Shown here: positions 1 to 8,333 of the stretch, piece after piece | Position numbering within the stretch: the stretch's first letter is position 1 | Layout: each line of letters begins with the position of its first letter | Assembly: GCA_964431965.1 (NCBI GenBank) | Contig: CAYSLU010000013.1 | Coordinates: forward strand, 1 to 64,000 | Source of the DNA: CAYSLU01 sp964431965 | Lineage (GTDB): Bacteria > Verrucomicrobiota > Kiritimatiellia > CAIKKV01 > CAYSLU01 | Length of the DNA: 64,000 nucleotides | Direction: 5' to 3' | The notes under the pieces: model-generated | Told to the model about the DNA's origin: nothing | The model's database searches: none | The model's input: only the letters and a program-made list of their open reading frames with translations | Made by a program: the position numbers and the translations under genes

Positions 1-1607
1 GCGAACGGGTAGTGGGGCTGCGCGTAGGGCATGGCTCCGCTCTCGAACCAGCAGTGGAGCATCTCGGGGATGCGGCGGAGCGGAGCCCCGCCCGTTTTCG
101 AGGGGATCTCGATGCCGTCGACGAAGTGCTTGTGCAGGTCGGAGACCTTCTGCCCGGTGAGCTTCTCGAGTTCGGCGATCGAGCCGACGCAGACGACCTC
201 CCGGCCGTCCTCGCTCTTCCAGACGGGGAGCGGCGTCCCCCAGTAGCGGTTGCGCGAGATGTTCCAGTCGCGAGCCTGCTCCAGCCACTTGCCGAACCGG
301 CCGTCGCGCAGGTGCTCGGGGACCCAGTGCGTGTCCGCGTTCGCCTTGAGGAGGCGGTCGCGCATCTGCTCCACGCGGACGTACCAGGCGGAGATGGCGC
401 GTGAGATCAGCGCCGTGTCGCATCGCCAGCAGTGCGGGTAGGGGTGGTTGATGGTCCCCTGGTGCACGAGCTTCTTCTCGGTCTTGAGCCGCCGGATGAT
501 GTCGGTATCGGCATCCTTCACGAAGCGGTCGGCGTAGTCGGGCACCTCGGCGGTGAAGCGGCCTTCCGCGTCGATCGGGCAGGGCGCCGGGATGCCGTGC
601 TGCTGGGCCGCGCGGTAGTCGTCCTCGCCGAAGGCGGGCGCCATGTGAACGATGCCGGTGCCGTCCTCGACGGAAACGAAGTCGCCCGTGACCACGCGGA
701 ACGCGCCGCGGTCGCGGAGCCCGGCGAAGTAGGGGAACAGCGGCTCGTAGCGCCGGCCGGCCAGCTCGGACCCCGGCAGCTCGGCCAGCACGCGGTAGTC
801 CGCGTCCTTCTTGTAGTAGGCGGGCAGGCGCGCCTTGGCGAGGTAGTAGATCGCATCCCCGTCCTGGATCCGGACGTACGGGATGTCGGCCCCGACGGCC
901 AGCGCCATGTTGGACGGCAGGGTCCACGGCGTGGTCGTCCAGGCCAGGAGGTAGGCGTTCGGCTCGCCGTCCACGCGGAAGCGGATGGTGATGGCGGGGT
1001 CGTTCACGTCCTCGTACCCCTGGCCGGTCTCGAAGTTCGAGAGCGGCGTCGCGCAGCGCGGGCAGTACCATACGATCCGGTGGCCCTCGTAGATGAGGCC
1101 CTTGTCCCAGAGCGTCTTGAACACCCACCAGATGGACTCCATGTAGGCGGGGTCCATGGTCTTGTAGTCGCGGTCGAAGTCGACCCAGCGGCCCATTCGG
1201 GTGACGACCTCCTGCCACTCGCGGGTGTACCGGAGCACGATGCTGCGGCAGTGCTCGTTGAACACGTCCACGCCCATCTTCTCGATGTCGCGCTTGCCGC
1301 TGATCTTGAGCGTCTGCTCCATCTCGTACTCGACGGGCAGGCCATGGCAGTCCCAGCCGAAGCGGCGGTCGACGTAGTGGCCGCGCATGGTGTGGTAGCG
1401 CGGGACGATGTCCTTGATGGTGCCGGCGAGCAGGTGCCCGTAGTGGGGGAGCCCGGTGGCGAACGGAGGGCCGTCGTAGAAGACGTACTCCGGAGAGCCG
1501 CGGCGGTTCTCGAGCGATCGCTTGAATGTCCCGTGCTCCTTCCAGAACGCCAGCACGTCCTGCTCCAGCGCGGGGAAATCCATCTTCTTCGACACGGGCG
1601 CGAACAT
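1..1607 (-). CDS. ileS: Isoleucyl-tRNA synthetase, N-terminal part (cut by window edge)
   Basis: Class I aminoacyl-tRNA synthetase that charges tRNA-Ile in the cytoplasm. The open frame begins at an ATG at 1607 and runs off the left edge with no stop, so about 535 of the usual ~1,000 residues are visible. The HIGH-class signature appears as PHYGH near residue 53, inside the typical DGPPFATGLPHYGH context, followed by GWDCHGLPVEYE. The editing (CP1) domain is recognisable through AWTTTPWTLPSN and GTGIVHMAPAFGEDDY. The KMSKS loop would lie outside the window. It is divergent from the UroD-like gene across a 178-bp gap. I saw no T-box leader upstream. Confidence 0.95.
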   Translation of the reverse strand, partial: MFAPVSKKMDFPALEQDVLAFWKEHGTFKRSLENRRGSPEYVFYDGPPFATGLPHYGHLLAGTIKDIVPRYHTMRGHYVDRRFGWDCHGLPVEYEMEQTLKISGKRDIEKMGVDVFNEHCRSIVLRYTREWQEVVTRMGRWVDFDRDYKTMDPAYMESIWWVFKTLWDKGLIYEGHRIVWYCPRCATPLSNFETGQGYEDVNDPAITIRFRVDGEPNAYLLAWTTTPWTLPSNMALAVGADIPYVRIQDGDAIYYLAKARLPAYYKKDADYRVLAELPGSELAGRRYEPLFPYFAGLRDRGAFRVVTGDFVSVEDGTGIVHMAPAFGEDDYRAAQQHGIPAPCPIDAEGRFTAEVPDYADRFVKDADTDIIRRLKTEKKLVHQGTINHPYPHCWRCDTALISRAISAWYVRVEQMRDRLLKANADTHWVPEHLRDGRFGKWLEQARDWNISRNRYWGTPLPVWKSEDGREVVCVGSIAELEKLTGQKVSDLHKHFVDGIEIPSKTGGAPLRRIPEMLHCWFESGAMPYAQPHYPF

Positions 1608-1703
1608 AGGCACATCTCGCTTTCTGACCTCCGCCCTTTCTCTGTCGGGCGAAGCGGGCACACATTAGCCCAGCGGCTCGGGGCGGATCAAACCATTAGG
1701 TGG

Positions 1704-1733
1704 TTGACGCCGCGCGGCGGCTTCGTGTTCTAT
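1704..1733 (+). promoter_or_regulatory. Possible sigma70-type promoter for the UroD-like gene
   Basis: TTGACG (1704-1709) and TTCTAT (1728-1733) are separated by 18 bases in the ileS/UroD-like divergent gap, about 50 bases before the ATG at 1786. The -35 match is good and the -10 match moderate. Assigned by eye only. Confidence 0.3.
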
Positions 1734-1785
1734 GGCGCCTGTCCGGTTCGGCAGGAAGCGGCCGGCGAGAGAAGGGGATCGACGC

Positions 1786-2883
1786 ATGAGCACGCGGTTG
1801 GCTTATCTGGACGGCGACTGGGATCAGGCGCGCGATGTGTTCACGTCATGGTGGCGGCACCAGAAGCCGTCGCGGCCGCTCATCTCCGTCCAAGGCCCTC
1901 GCGAGAGGCCGATTCCGGGGCCGAAGGCGCCGCCGGCGCCGGCCGATGCGAAGGCCATGTGGCTCGACTCCGAGGGCAACCTGGCCCGGTTCGAGCAGCA
2001 CCTTCGGAAGAACTGGCATGGCGGGGCCTGCTTCCCCTACATCACCGCCGGGCTGGGCCCGGGCAACATCAACCTCTACCTCGGCTCCAAGCCGGGCTTT
2101 GCGCCGGACACCGTCTGGTACAATCCGTGCTTCGACGATCCCGCCAAGGCCGATCTGAAGTTCGACCCCGACAACGAGTACTGGCAGTGGACCCTCCGCA
2201 CCACGCGGCTCTACCAGCAGGCCGCGCGCGGCAAGTTCGTCTGCGGCATCCCCGACCTGATCGAGGGGCTGGACATCCTGGCCGGCGTGCTGGGCACCCA
2301 GGAACTGCTGGCGTACCTGCTGGACTGCCCGCAGGAAATCCACCGCTTGCTTCGGCAGATGGACGATCTCTACTGGAAGTACTTCGACCCGCTGTACGAT
2401 ATCGTCAAGGACGAGAGGGACGGCAACGCGTTCATCGCCTTCCAGATCTGGGGGCCGGGGCGAACGCTCAAGACCCAGTGTGACTTCGCGGCGATGATTT
2501 CGCCGGACATGTTTGCCGAGTTCGTGTGCCCGTACTTGGAGCGACAGTGCGCGCGGGCGGACTTCTCGGTGTTCCATCTCGACGGCCCCAGCTGCATCTG
2601 CCACCTCCCGTTGTTGCTGAAGGTGCCGAGCTTGAAGGCGATCCAGTGGACGCCCGGTGCGGGGTCCCTGAGCTCCAACTCAGCCAGTCCCGTCTGGTGG
2701 AAGACGATCTGGGAGAAGGTCTACGCCTCGGGCAAGTCGGCGCTGGTGCTGGGTAACCCGCCCGAGCTAGTCGAGCCCTTCCTCAAGGAGTTCGGCTGGA
2801 CCGGAACCTTCCTGAGCACGGGCTGCGACACCGAGGGCGCCGGACAGCGGATGCTGGCCGACTCGATGAACTGGGGCTCGTAG
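1786..2883 (+). CDS. UroD-family (MtaA/UroD-like) methyltransferase, probably corrinoid-linked
   Basis: A 365-residue protein of the uroporphyrinogen decarboxylase superfamily. Family-typical segments are visible: an HLDGP motif followed by CHLPLLLKVPSLKAIQWTPGAG-type sequence near residue 260, and a C-terminal barrel strand ending in STGCDTEGAG. Members of this type usually act as methylcobamide:coenzyme methyltransferases or as orphan relatives, not as heme-pathway HemE, and they are numerous in PVC genomes. An upstream in-frame start exists at 1732, but the ATG at 1786 has a clear GAGAAGGGGA ribosome binding site, so it is preferred. The gene stands alone, convergent with the SGNH hydrolase. 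The substrate cannot be deduced. Confidence 0.85.
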   Translation: MSTRLAYLDGDWDQARDVFTSWWRHQKPSRPLISVQGPRERPIPGPKAPPAPADAKAMWLDSEGNLARFEQHLRKNWHGGACFPYITAGLGPGNINLYLGSKPGFAPDTVWYNPCFDDPAKADLKFDPDNEYWQWTLRTTRLYQQAARGKFVCGIPDLIEGLDILAGVLGTQELLAYLLDCPQEIHRLLRQMDDLYWKYFDPLYDIVKDERDGNAFIAFQIWGPGRTLKTQCDFAAMISPDMFAEFVCPYLERQCARADFSVFHLDGPSCICHLPLLLKVPSLKAIQWTPGAGSLSSNSASPVWWKTIWEKVYASGKSALVLGNPPELVEPFLKEFGWTGTFLSTGCDTEGAGQRMLADSMNWGS

Positions 2884-2896
2884 CCTGGGCGCCTGC

Positions 2897-3520
2897 TCAG
2901 GCCGCGCCCGGCAGCGCCGGCTTCAGCGCATCGAACACCATTCCGGCGTACTGGCGGTTGCCTTCGGCGGTCAGGTGGATGCCGTCGCCCGTCAGGAACC
3001 GGGTCAGGTCCACTCGCCACTCCGTCATCAGGCGGGGCAGATCGATGGCGCACACCTTCAGCTCATCAGCCAGTTCGCGGATGGCGGCTTCGTAGGGCTC
3101 GTAGCTCTCCTCGTACGGCTGCCCGTTGCCCTGGACCAGCACGTCGTGCTGGATGTGGTTCACGATCAGCACGACTGTGCCGCCGCGCGTCGTCACGATG
3201 CGATAGATCTCCCTCATCTTGACCTTGAACTCCGGGACCGTCACCTTGGGCACCATCGTCTGGGCGGGAACCACCGCGTCGTTGAACCCGAACTCCACCA
3301 GCACGATGGCCGGGAGCCATGGGACGACGTCGCTGAACATCCGGTCCAGCCCCTGTGCCGCCGTCTGGCCGCCGATGCCCCGGTTGAATACCTTGAACGC
3401 ACCCGGCGAAGCGCGGTCGAGCGTCTGCTGCAGGACGCCCGTCCACCGGTCGCAGTCGGGCTGGTCGAACGCCTGGGTGATCGAGTCGCCGAGGCAGATG
3501 ATGCGGGTGGCGTCGGGCAT
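2897..3520 (-). CDS. SGNH/GDSL-family hydrolase
   Basis: A 207-residue SGNH hydrolase (esterase, lipase or acetylesterase). The four blocks are present: CLGDSITQ with the nucleophile Ser near residue 12 (block I), NRGIGGQTA (block II glycine), EFGFNDA (block III Asn) and DGIHLTAEG near residue 184 with the Asp/His pair (block V). There is no obvious signal peptide, so it is probably cytoplasmic. It is the last gene of a minus-strand run with the phosphodiester glycosidase (13-nt gap) and a methyltransferase, suggesting a shared transcript. A role in deacetylation of glycans is plausible but not shown. Confidence 0.88.
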   Translation of the reverse strand: MPDATRIICLGDSITQAFDQPDCDRWTGVLQQTLDRASPGAFKVFNRGIGGQTAAQGLDRMFSDVVPWLPAIVLVEFGFNDAVVPAQTMVPKVTVPEFKVKMREIYRIVTTRGGTVVLIVNHIQHDVLVQGNGQPYEESYEPYEAAIRELADELKVCAIDLPRLMTEWRVDLTRFLTGDGIHLTAEGNRQYAGMVFDALKPALPGAA

Positions 3521-3533
3521 GTTCGGTCCTTCC

Positions 3534-4421
3534 TCATTCCGTCTGGCGCGCGGAATCGTCCCGCGCGCGGATCGTCAGAATCGCGGGAACAGGGCGTATC
3601 TTCACGGAGCCCAGCGAGCGGTCGGAGGGGCTGTTCACGACTGACAGCCGCCCGTCAGATCCCCGGAGGGTCATGATGCTGCTGCCGCCGCCGTCCAGAT
3701 TGGCCGCGCTCCAGCATCCGATCCCGCGCATGAGGTCGGCCAGCTCACGGCGTGACATGCCCTCGCTGAGCCCCTTCTGGCGCCCATCGACCACCACGAG
3801 CCAGAGCGTGCGGCCGGACTCATCGAGTCCGATCGCCGTGCGCGGGGCCAGGTTCGCGTCCGGGCCGGGAAGCGAGGCGCCGCCACGGACGATCTGGTCC
3901 CAGCCGGCCAGTCCTTCCCGCGGCACCTGGTTGGTTGGGACGGGGCCGATCGTCAGCCGGCCACGCGCGTCGATCCACACGGGGAAGGACGACCGGTCGG
4001 ACGGGCTTTGCACGAAGCCGTTTGTAGCGGCCAGGCCGATGATGTCCACGGGCTGCCCCGCGTACCAGTCGCGGTTCCTCTTGCCGTCTGCGTCCGGAAG
4101 AGCGTCCCAGGGGTTCGTGTTGATGAAGGCGAAAACCGGTCCGTCTCCGGCCAGGGCGAACGGATCGGTCAGCGTGGCCTCGGCGGGACCGCCGCCGTCC
4201 GGGTCGCGTCCGAGCGCCACGGCGAGCGTGAACCCGCGGTCCTCCGTGTCGATCCGGAGGATGCTGGCGCGGTTGGGGCGCGGAACCGTGAGCTCGCGCC
4301 GCTCCAGCTGCACGCCCGGAGGGGGCGGGCCGGGGCAGTCCGGCGCCGCGGCGCATCCGGTCCCGGCGAGGGCGATGGCGGCCGCCACGCACAGGGGCCA
4401 TGTCGGGGCGCTCGGCATCAC
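3534..4421 (-). CDS. Phosphodiester glycosidase (NAGPA/DUF2233) family lipoprotein
   Basis: A 295-residue protein with an N-terminal hydrophobic segment ending in ALAGTGCAAA, a lipobox-like site with Cys near residue 23, so it is likely an exported lipoprotein. The body matches the phosphodiester glycosidase family related to the uncovering enzyme NAGPA: a conserved Asn region (FAFINTNPWDAL), RTAIGLDESGRTLWLVVVDGR, and the hallmark NLDGGGSSIM near residue 245. Family members cleave sugar-phosphodiester bonds or act on cell-wall and spore glycans. It lies 5 nt downstream of a methyltransferase and 13 nt upstream of the SGNH hydrolase. The natural substrate is unknown. Confidence 0.87.
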   Translation of the reverse strand: MMPSAPTWPLCVAAAIALAGTGCAAAPDCPGPPPPGVQLERRELTVPRPNRASILRIDTEDRGFTLAVALGRDPDGGGPAEATLTDPFALAGDGPVFAFINTNPWDALPDADGKRNRDWYAGQPVDIIGLAATNGFVQSPSDRSSFPVWIDARGRLTIGPVPTNQVPREGLAGWDQIVRGGASLPGPDANLAPRTAIGLDESGRTLWLVVVDGRQKGLSEGMSRRELADLMRGIGCWSAANLDGGGSSIMTLRGSDGRLSVVNSPSDRSLGSVKIRPVPAILTIRARDDSARQTE

Positions 4422-4426
4422 GCGGG

Positions 4427-5206
4427 CTACTCCGGCTTCTGCGCGAAGAAGACCTTGCGGTGGTTCGTCGCGAGCGGGTGAGGGGAGAGAACAGGCGGGA
4501 ACAGGACGAACCGGCGGACCACATCGGGCGCGAAGTTCGACTCGTCCACGGTGGTCACGCGGAAACCGGCCGCCTGGAGCTGGGCCGGGAAGTCGGACCC
4601 GAAGATGCGCAGGTGATCATCCTGGCCGAACGCGGCTATGCGGCCTTCGGGAGTCACGATGGACGCATCTTCGTAGGTGCGCTCCTCGTTGTCGCGCTGC
4701 GGGACGGTCAGGACGGCCCATCCGCCCGGTGCGAGCACGCGGCGGATCTCCGCCAGCGCGCGGCCGACGTCCGGCACGTGCTCCAGGACGTCGCAGGCGA
4801 TTAGCGCGTCGAAGGATCCGTCGGCGATGCCCTCCAGGCGGCACAGGTCCAGCTGCAGGTCGCACGTCGGGTCGAAGGGGTCGCAGGTCACGTACCGGGC
4901 CGCGTGGCCAGCGAGCGGGGCGCGCAGGATCTTCTCGGGGGCGATGTGCAGGATGCGCTTGCCGCCGAAGAGCGCGTCGCGGCGCAGGGCCGGCAGGGCA
5001 TCGATCGCCTGGACGAACAGGCGGTGCCGGATGTGCGAGACGCATCGCGGGCACAGGGTGAAGGGGTGCCAGGCATCGCCGAAGAAGCAGCGCCCGCGCC
5101 AGCCGCAGACGTTGCACGCCACGCGCACGGGCCAGCGGCACGCGAGGATCCGTGCCTCCCGCGCGATTTGCCGCCCGAGCCGCTGCAGCCGCCACACGCC
5201 GCGCAT
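4427..5206 (-). CDS. Class I SAM-dependent methyltransferase with an N-terminal zinc-ribbon-like segment
   Basis: A 259-residue protein. Near residue 30 a CNVCGW...CPRC arrangement looks like a four-Cys zinc ribbon. It is followed by a methyltransferase type 11 domain with ILHIAPE (motif I region), a motif II Asp in YVTCDPFDP, FDALIACDVLEHV, and RRVLAPGGWAVLTVP. This layout resembles methyltransferases in polysaccharide and glycan gene clusters. It is the first gene of a three-gene minus operon with the phosphodiester glycosidase and SGNH hydrolase. A GGAGG site sits about 7 nt before the ATG. The methyl acceptor is unknown. Confidence 0.85.
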   Translation of the reverse strand: MRGVWRLQRLGRQIAREARILACRWPVRVACNVCGWRGRCFFGDAWHPFTLCPRCVSHIRHRLFVQAIDALPALRRDALFGGKRILHIAPEKILRAPLAGHAARYVTCDPFDPTCDLQLDLCRLEGIADGSFDALIACDVLEHVPDVGRALAEIRRVLAPGGWAVLTVPQRDNEERTYEDASIVTPEGRIAAFGQDDHLRIFGSDFPAQLQAAGFRVTTVDESNFAPDVVRRFVLFPPVLSPHPLATNHRKVFFAQKPE

Positions 5207-5417
5207 GGTGATGCCTCCGTTGAATCCCGGGCCGTCCGTCGATGGCCCGGAGAATACGGGGCGAGACTATAGCCTGCGTGCCCCGCGATGATCCAGCCTG
5301 CTGTTGCGAGCTCCGTTGCCTCTAGCCGCAAGAAGGCGCGCGGGGGCGGACGGGGATCGAAGGGGAGCGGGGGGCGTGGTAGCATCTGGGCGTGCGTGAC
5401 TGGGGAGGGCATGAGCC

Positions 5418-6905
5418 GTGATGCTGCCGGACAAGGTGAAGCAGAAGCTGCGGGCGCTGCCCGATCAGCCGGGCTGCTACATCATGCGCGATGCCCGCGG
5501 GTCGATCATCTACGTGGGCAAGGCCGCGTCCCTGCGCAAGCGCGTGCAGTCCTACTTCCGCGACGCGACGGCGCGGCGCGGCGATCCCAAGGTCCGCAGC
5601 CTGGTGCACAGCGTCGCGGACCTCGACCTCATCGTGACGCGCACCGAGGCGGAGGCGATCCTGACCGAGGGGCAGCTGATCAAGGACTATCGGCCCCGGT
5701 ACAACGTCAGCTTCCGCGACGACAAGCGCTTCCTCCTGCTTCGTGTGAATCCCGCGGATCCGCTCCCGGAGTTCAAGGCCGTCCGATTCTCGCGGGACGA
5801 CGGCGCCCGCTACTTCGGGCCATACGCGTCATCGGCCGCCGCGCGGGCGGCGCTGGACTTTGTGGAGAAGCGCTTTGGCATCCGGAAGTGTCCCCCGAGG
5901 GTTCCCACCGAGGAGGATCATCGCCACTGCATAAACGACATCGTCCGGTTCTGCTCGGCCCCGTGCATCGGGAAGGTGACGGCGGCGGAGTATCACGCGC
6001 GAGTCGCCGAGGCCGGGGCATTCCTGGAGGGCGAGCGCCCCGAGCTGCTGAAGGAGTTGCGTGAGGCCATGACAGCGGCGGCGGCGGCACGTGAGTTCGA
6101 GCGGGCGGCGGCGCTGCGGGACACGCTCCTGCTGCTGCAGGCGGTCGTCCGTCAGCGGAACCGGCTGGGCCTGACGCCGGAGCTGGCCGCGTCCGAAGGC
6201 CTGGCTGGCGTGGCGGAGCTGCAGCGCGTCCTCGAGGCGGATTCCCCCCCCCGCGTGATCGAGGCGTTCGACATATCCAACATATCGGGCACGCACTCCG
6301 TTGCGAGCATGGTCTGTGCGGTTGACGGGATCCCGCAGCGGAACCGCTACCGGCGGTTCCGCATCCGGACGGTCGAGCAGTCCGATGATCCGGCGATGAT
6401 GGCGGAGGTGATCCGCCGCCGGTATCAGCGCGTGCTGGCGGAGGGGGCCGCGCTGCCGGATCTGGTGCTGGTCGATGGCGGCATCACGCAGCTCCAGGCC
6501 GCGCGGCGGGAGCTTGAGCGGCTCGGCCTGCGCCAGCTGGCGGCGGCGGGGCTGGCGAAGCGGTTCGAGGAGCTCTACCGGCCGGGGCGGAGCGAGCCGC
6601 TGCTGCTGCCCCGCGATTCCCGCGCGCTGCGGGTGCTGCAGCGGCTGCGCGACGAGGCCCACCGGTTCGCCCTGACGTACCATCGCCAGCTGCGGGCGCG
6701 CCGGCTGCGCGATTCCGCGCTCGACGACGTGCCCGGCCTGGGCGAGAAGCGCAAGCGGGCCCTCCTGGAGCGGTTCGGGTCGCTGCGCCGCCTGATGCGC
6801 GCGTCTGCCGATGAGATCGCGGGGGTGGCGGGGATCGGACCGGGGCTGTCGCGTTCGGTCCTCGAGCACCTGGGTGTCGTGGCTCCGGCCGATGGGGAGC
6901 CCTGA
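5418..6905 (+). CDS. uvrC: Excinuclease ABC subunit C, short form
   Basis: Nucleotide excision repair endonuclease that works with UvrA and UvrB. Domains in order: GIY-YIG nuclease (GCYIM near 19, IYVGKA near 31, catalytic Glu region around 73-80), UVR motif (about 212-245, FERAAALRD), RNase H-like nuclease (FDISNISGT near 285, LVLVDGG near 355, HRF...HR near 415) and a C-terminal helix-hairpin-helix pair (VPGLGEKRKRALL, VAGIGPGLS). At 495 residues it is about 100 shorter than the E. coli protein. The missing part lies between the UVR motif and the first RNase H strand. The start is GTG 5418, with an ATG immediately after at 5421; GGGAGG at 5403-5408 suits either. Confidence 0.93.
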   Translation: MMLPDKVKQKLRALPDQPGCYIMRDARGSIIYVGKAASLRKRVQSYFRDATARRGDPKVRSLVHSVADLDLIVTRTEAEAILTEGQLIKDYRPRYNVSFRDDKRFLLLRVNPADPLPEFKAVRFSRDDGARYFGPYASSAAARAALDFVEKRFGIRKCPPRVPTEEDHRHCINDIVRFCSAPCIGKVTAAEYHARVAEAGAFLEGERPELLKELREAMTAAAAAREFERAAALRDTLLLLQAVVRQRNRLGLTPELAASEGLAGVAELQRVLEADSPPRVIEAFDISNISGTHSVASMVCAVDGIPQRNRYRRFRIRTVEQSDDPAMMAEVIRRRYQRVLAEGAALPDLVLVDGGITQLQAARRELERLGLRQLAAAGLAKRFEELYRPGRSEPLLLPRDSRALRVLQRLRDEAHRFALTYHRQLRARRLRDSALDDVPGLGEKRKRALLERFGSLRRLMRASADEIAGVAGIGPGLSRSVLEHLGVVAPADGEP

Positions 6906-6926
6906 CGCCGCCGGGGGGGAGGGGCA

Positions 6927-8333
6927 TCAGGTCAGCGCGACCCGGTCTCCGTACGCGGGAACAGACGTCTCAAGCTGCCGGCGCTCCCGGACGTACGAGG
7001 CGAATGACTGCGCGGCGTCCGGCTCGCCGTGTGTAACGAACACGCGGCGAACCGGAGCTTGGAATCCGGACAGCCAGCGCAGCAGCTCGTCGCGATCCGC
7101 GTGGGCGGAGAAGCCGGTCAGCTGCTCCACGTGCGCCTGGACCCGGTAGACCTGGCCGAGGATCCGTACGTCCTTCACCCCGTCGGTGATGATGCGCCCC
7201 AGCGTGCCGACCGCCTGGTAGCCGACGAACACGACGGCGCTTTCGCGCCGCGTAATGTTCGACACGAGGTGGTGCTTGATTCGGCCGCCCGTGCACATGC
7301 CCGACCCGGCGATGAGCACGGCGCTGCCCTTGACGCGGTTGATCGCCTTCGACTGATCGACGGACTCCACCATCACGAGGCCCGGGAATTCGAAGGGCGA
7401 GCGCCGGCCCTGGACCAGCCGGGTCATCTCCTCGTCGAACAGGTACGTGTGTCGCATGAACACGCGCGTGACGCTGACGGCCATGGGGCTGTCGATGAAG
7501 ACCAGGACGTGCGGGATCGAGTTGGCGAGCAGCATCAGGTTCAGGTGGTACAGAATGTCCTGGGTCCGCTCAACGGCGAAGCTCGGGATCACGATGTTGC
7601 CGCCGGCGCGGCAGGTCCGGTCGATGATGGATCCGAGCTTTTCGGCGGACTGGTCGATCCGGTCGTGGAGGCGGTTGCCGTAGGTGGACTCGACGAGGAT
7701 GTAGTCCGCGCGCTCGAGGAGCGTGGGATCCCGGAGGATCGGGCTGTTCCAGCGGCCCAGGTCGCCGGAGAAGACGATCCGCCGCTCGGACGGGCCGGCG
7801 CCAAACCGGGCCTCGACCATCGCCGATCCGAGAATGTGCCCGGCGTCGTGGAGGGTGACGGACAGGTCGTCCGACAGCGCGTGGGCGACTCCGCAGCGGA
7901 CGGTTTCGAAGCGCGTGGCCGCCAGCTCCGCGTCGTGGGGGGTGTAGAGCGGGCCCGGCGGCGGGTCCTTCTTCCTGCCCTCCTTCTCGTGGCGCCGGGC
8001 CTTGAAGGCCGCGTCCTCATCCTGTATCCGCGCCGTGTCGAGCATCTGGATCTTGGCGATCTCGGCCGTGGCGGGGGTGCAGACGACCGGCCCTCCGAAT
8101 CCCTCCCGGACGAGGCGCGGCAGCAGGCCGCAGTGGTCGAGGTGGGCGTGGGTGAGCACGACCGCATCGATCGACGACGGGGGGACCGGGAAGGGATCCC
8201 AGTTTCTGGACTGCAGCTGCCGTTCCTGATACAGGCCGCAGTCCACGAGCACGCGCAGCCCGCCCGCCTCGAGGAGGTAGCGGGAGCCGGTAACGCCGCC
8301 GGCGGCGCCGAGGAACCGAAGGCTGGCGGTCAT
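6927..8333 (-). CDS. Metallo-beta-lactamase/beta-CASP family nuclease (RNA-processing type)
   Basis: A 468-residue zinc-dependent hydrolase of the beta-CASP group (CPSF73/YSH1-like bacterial exonucleases). The HxHxDH motif reads THAHLDHCG near residue 60; further motifs are HDAGHILGSAM, FSGDLG, IPSFAVERTQ, a GSGMCTGG segment and the terminal TGFSAHAD and VFVTHGE histidines. Relatives process or degrade RNA. Its ATG at 8333 overlaps the stop of the glycogen synthase-phosphorylase gene as ATGA, so it is translationally coupled to a glycogen operon, an unexpected partner. An in-frame ATG two codons upstream (8339) is possible but the overlap argues for 8333. Confidence 0.9.
   Translation of the reverse strand: MTASLRFLGAAGGVTGSRYLLEAGGLRVLVDCGLYQERQLQSRNWDPFPVPPSSIDAVVLTHAHLDHCGLLPRLVREGFGGPVVCTPATAEIAKIQMLDTARIQDEDAAFKARRHEKEGRKKDPPPGPLYTPHDAELAATRFETVRCGVAHALSDDLSVTLHDAGHILGSAMVEARFGAGPSERRIVFSGDLGRWNSPILRDPTLLERADYILVESTYGNRLHDRIDQSAEKLGSIIDRTCRAGGNIVIPSFAVERTQDILYHLNLMLLANSIPHVLVFIDSPMAVSVTRVFMRHTYLFDEEMTRLVQGRRSPFEFPGLVMVESVDQSKAINRVKGSAVLIAGSGMCTGGRIKHHLVSNITRRESAVVFVGYQAVGTLGRIITDGVKDVRILGQVYRVQAHVEQLTGFSAHADRDELLRWLSGFQAPVRRVFVTHGEPDAAQSFASYVRERRQLETSVPAYGDRVALT

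Noticed and set aside
432..2483. Long plus-strand frame across ileS and the UroD-like gene
   Set aside because: It crosses two genes in the wrong frame; both real genes have clear motifs in other frames.
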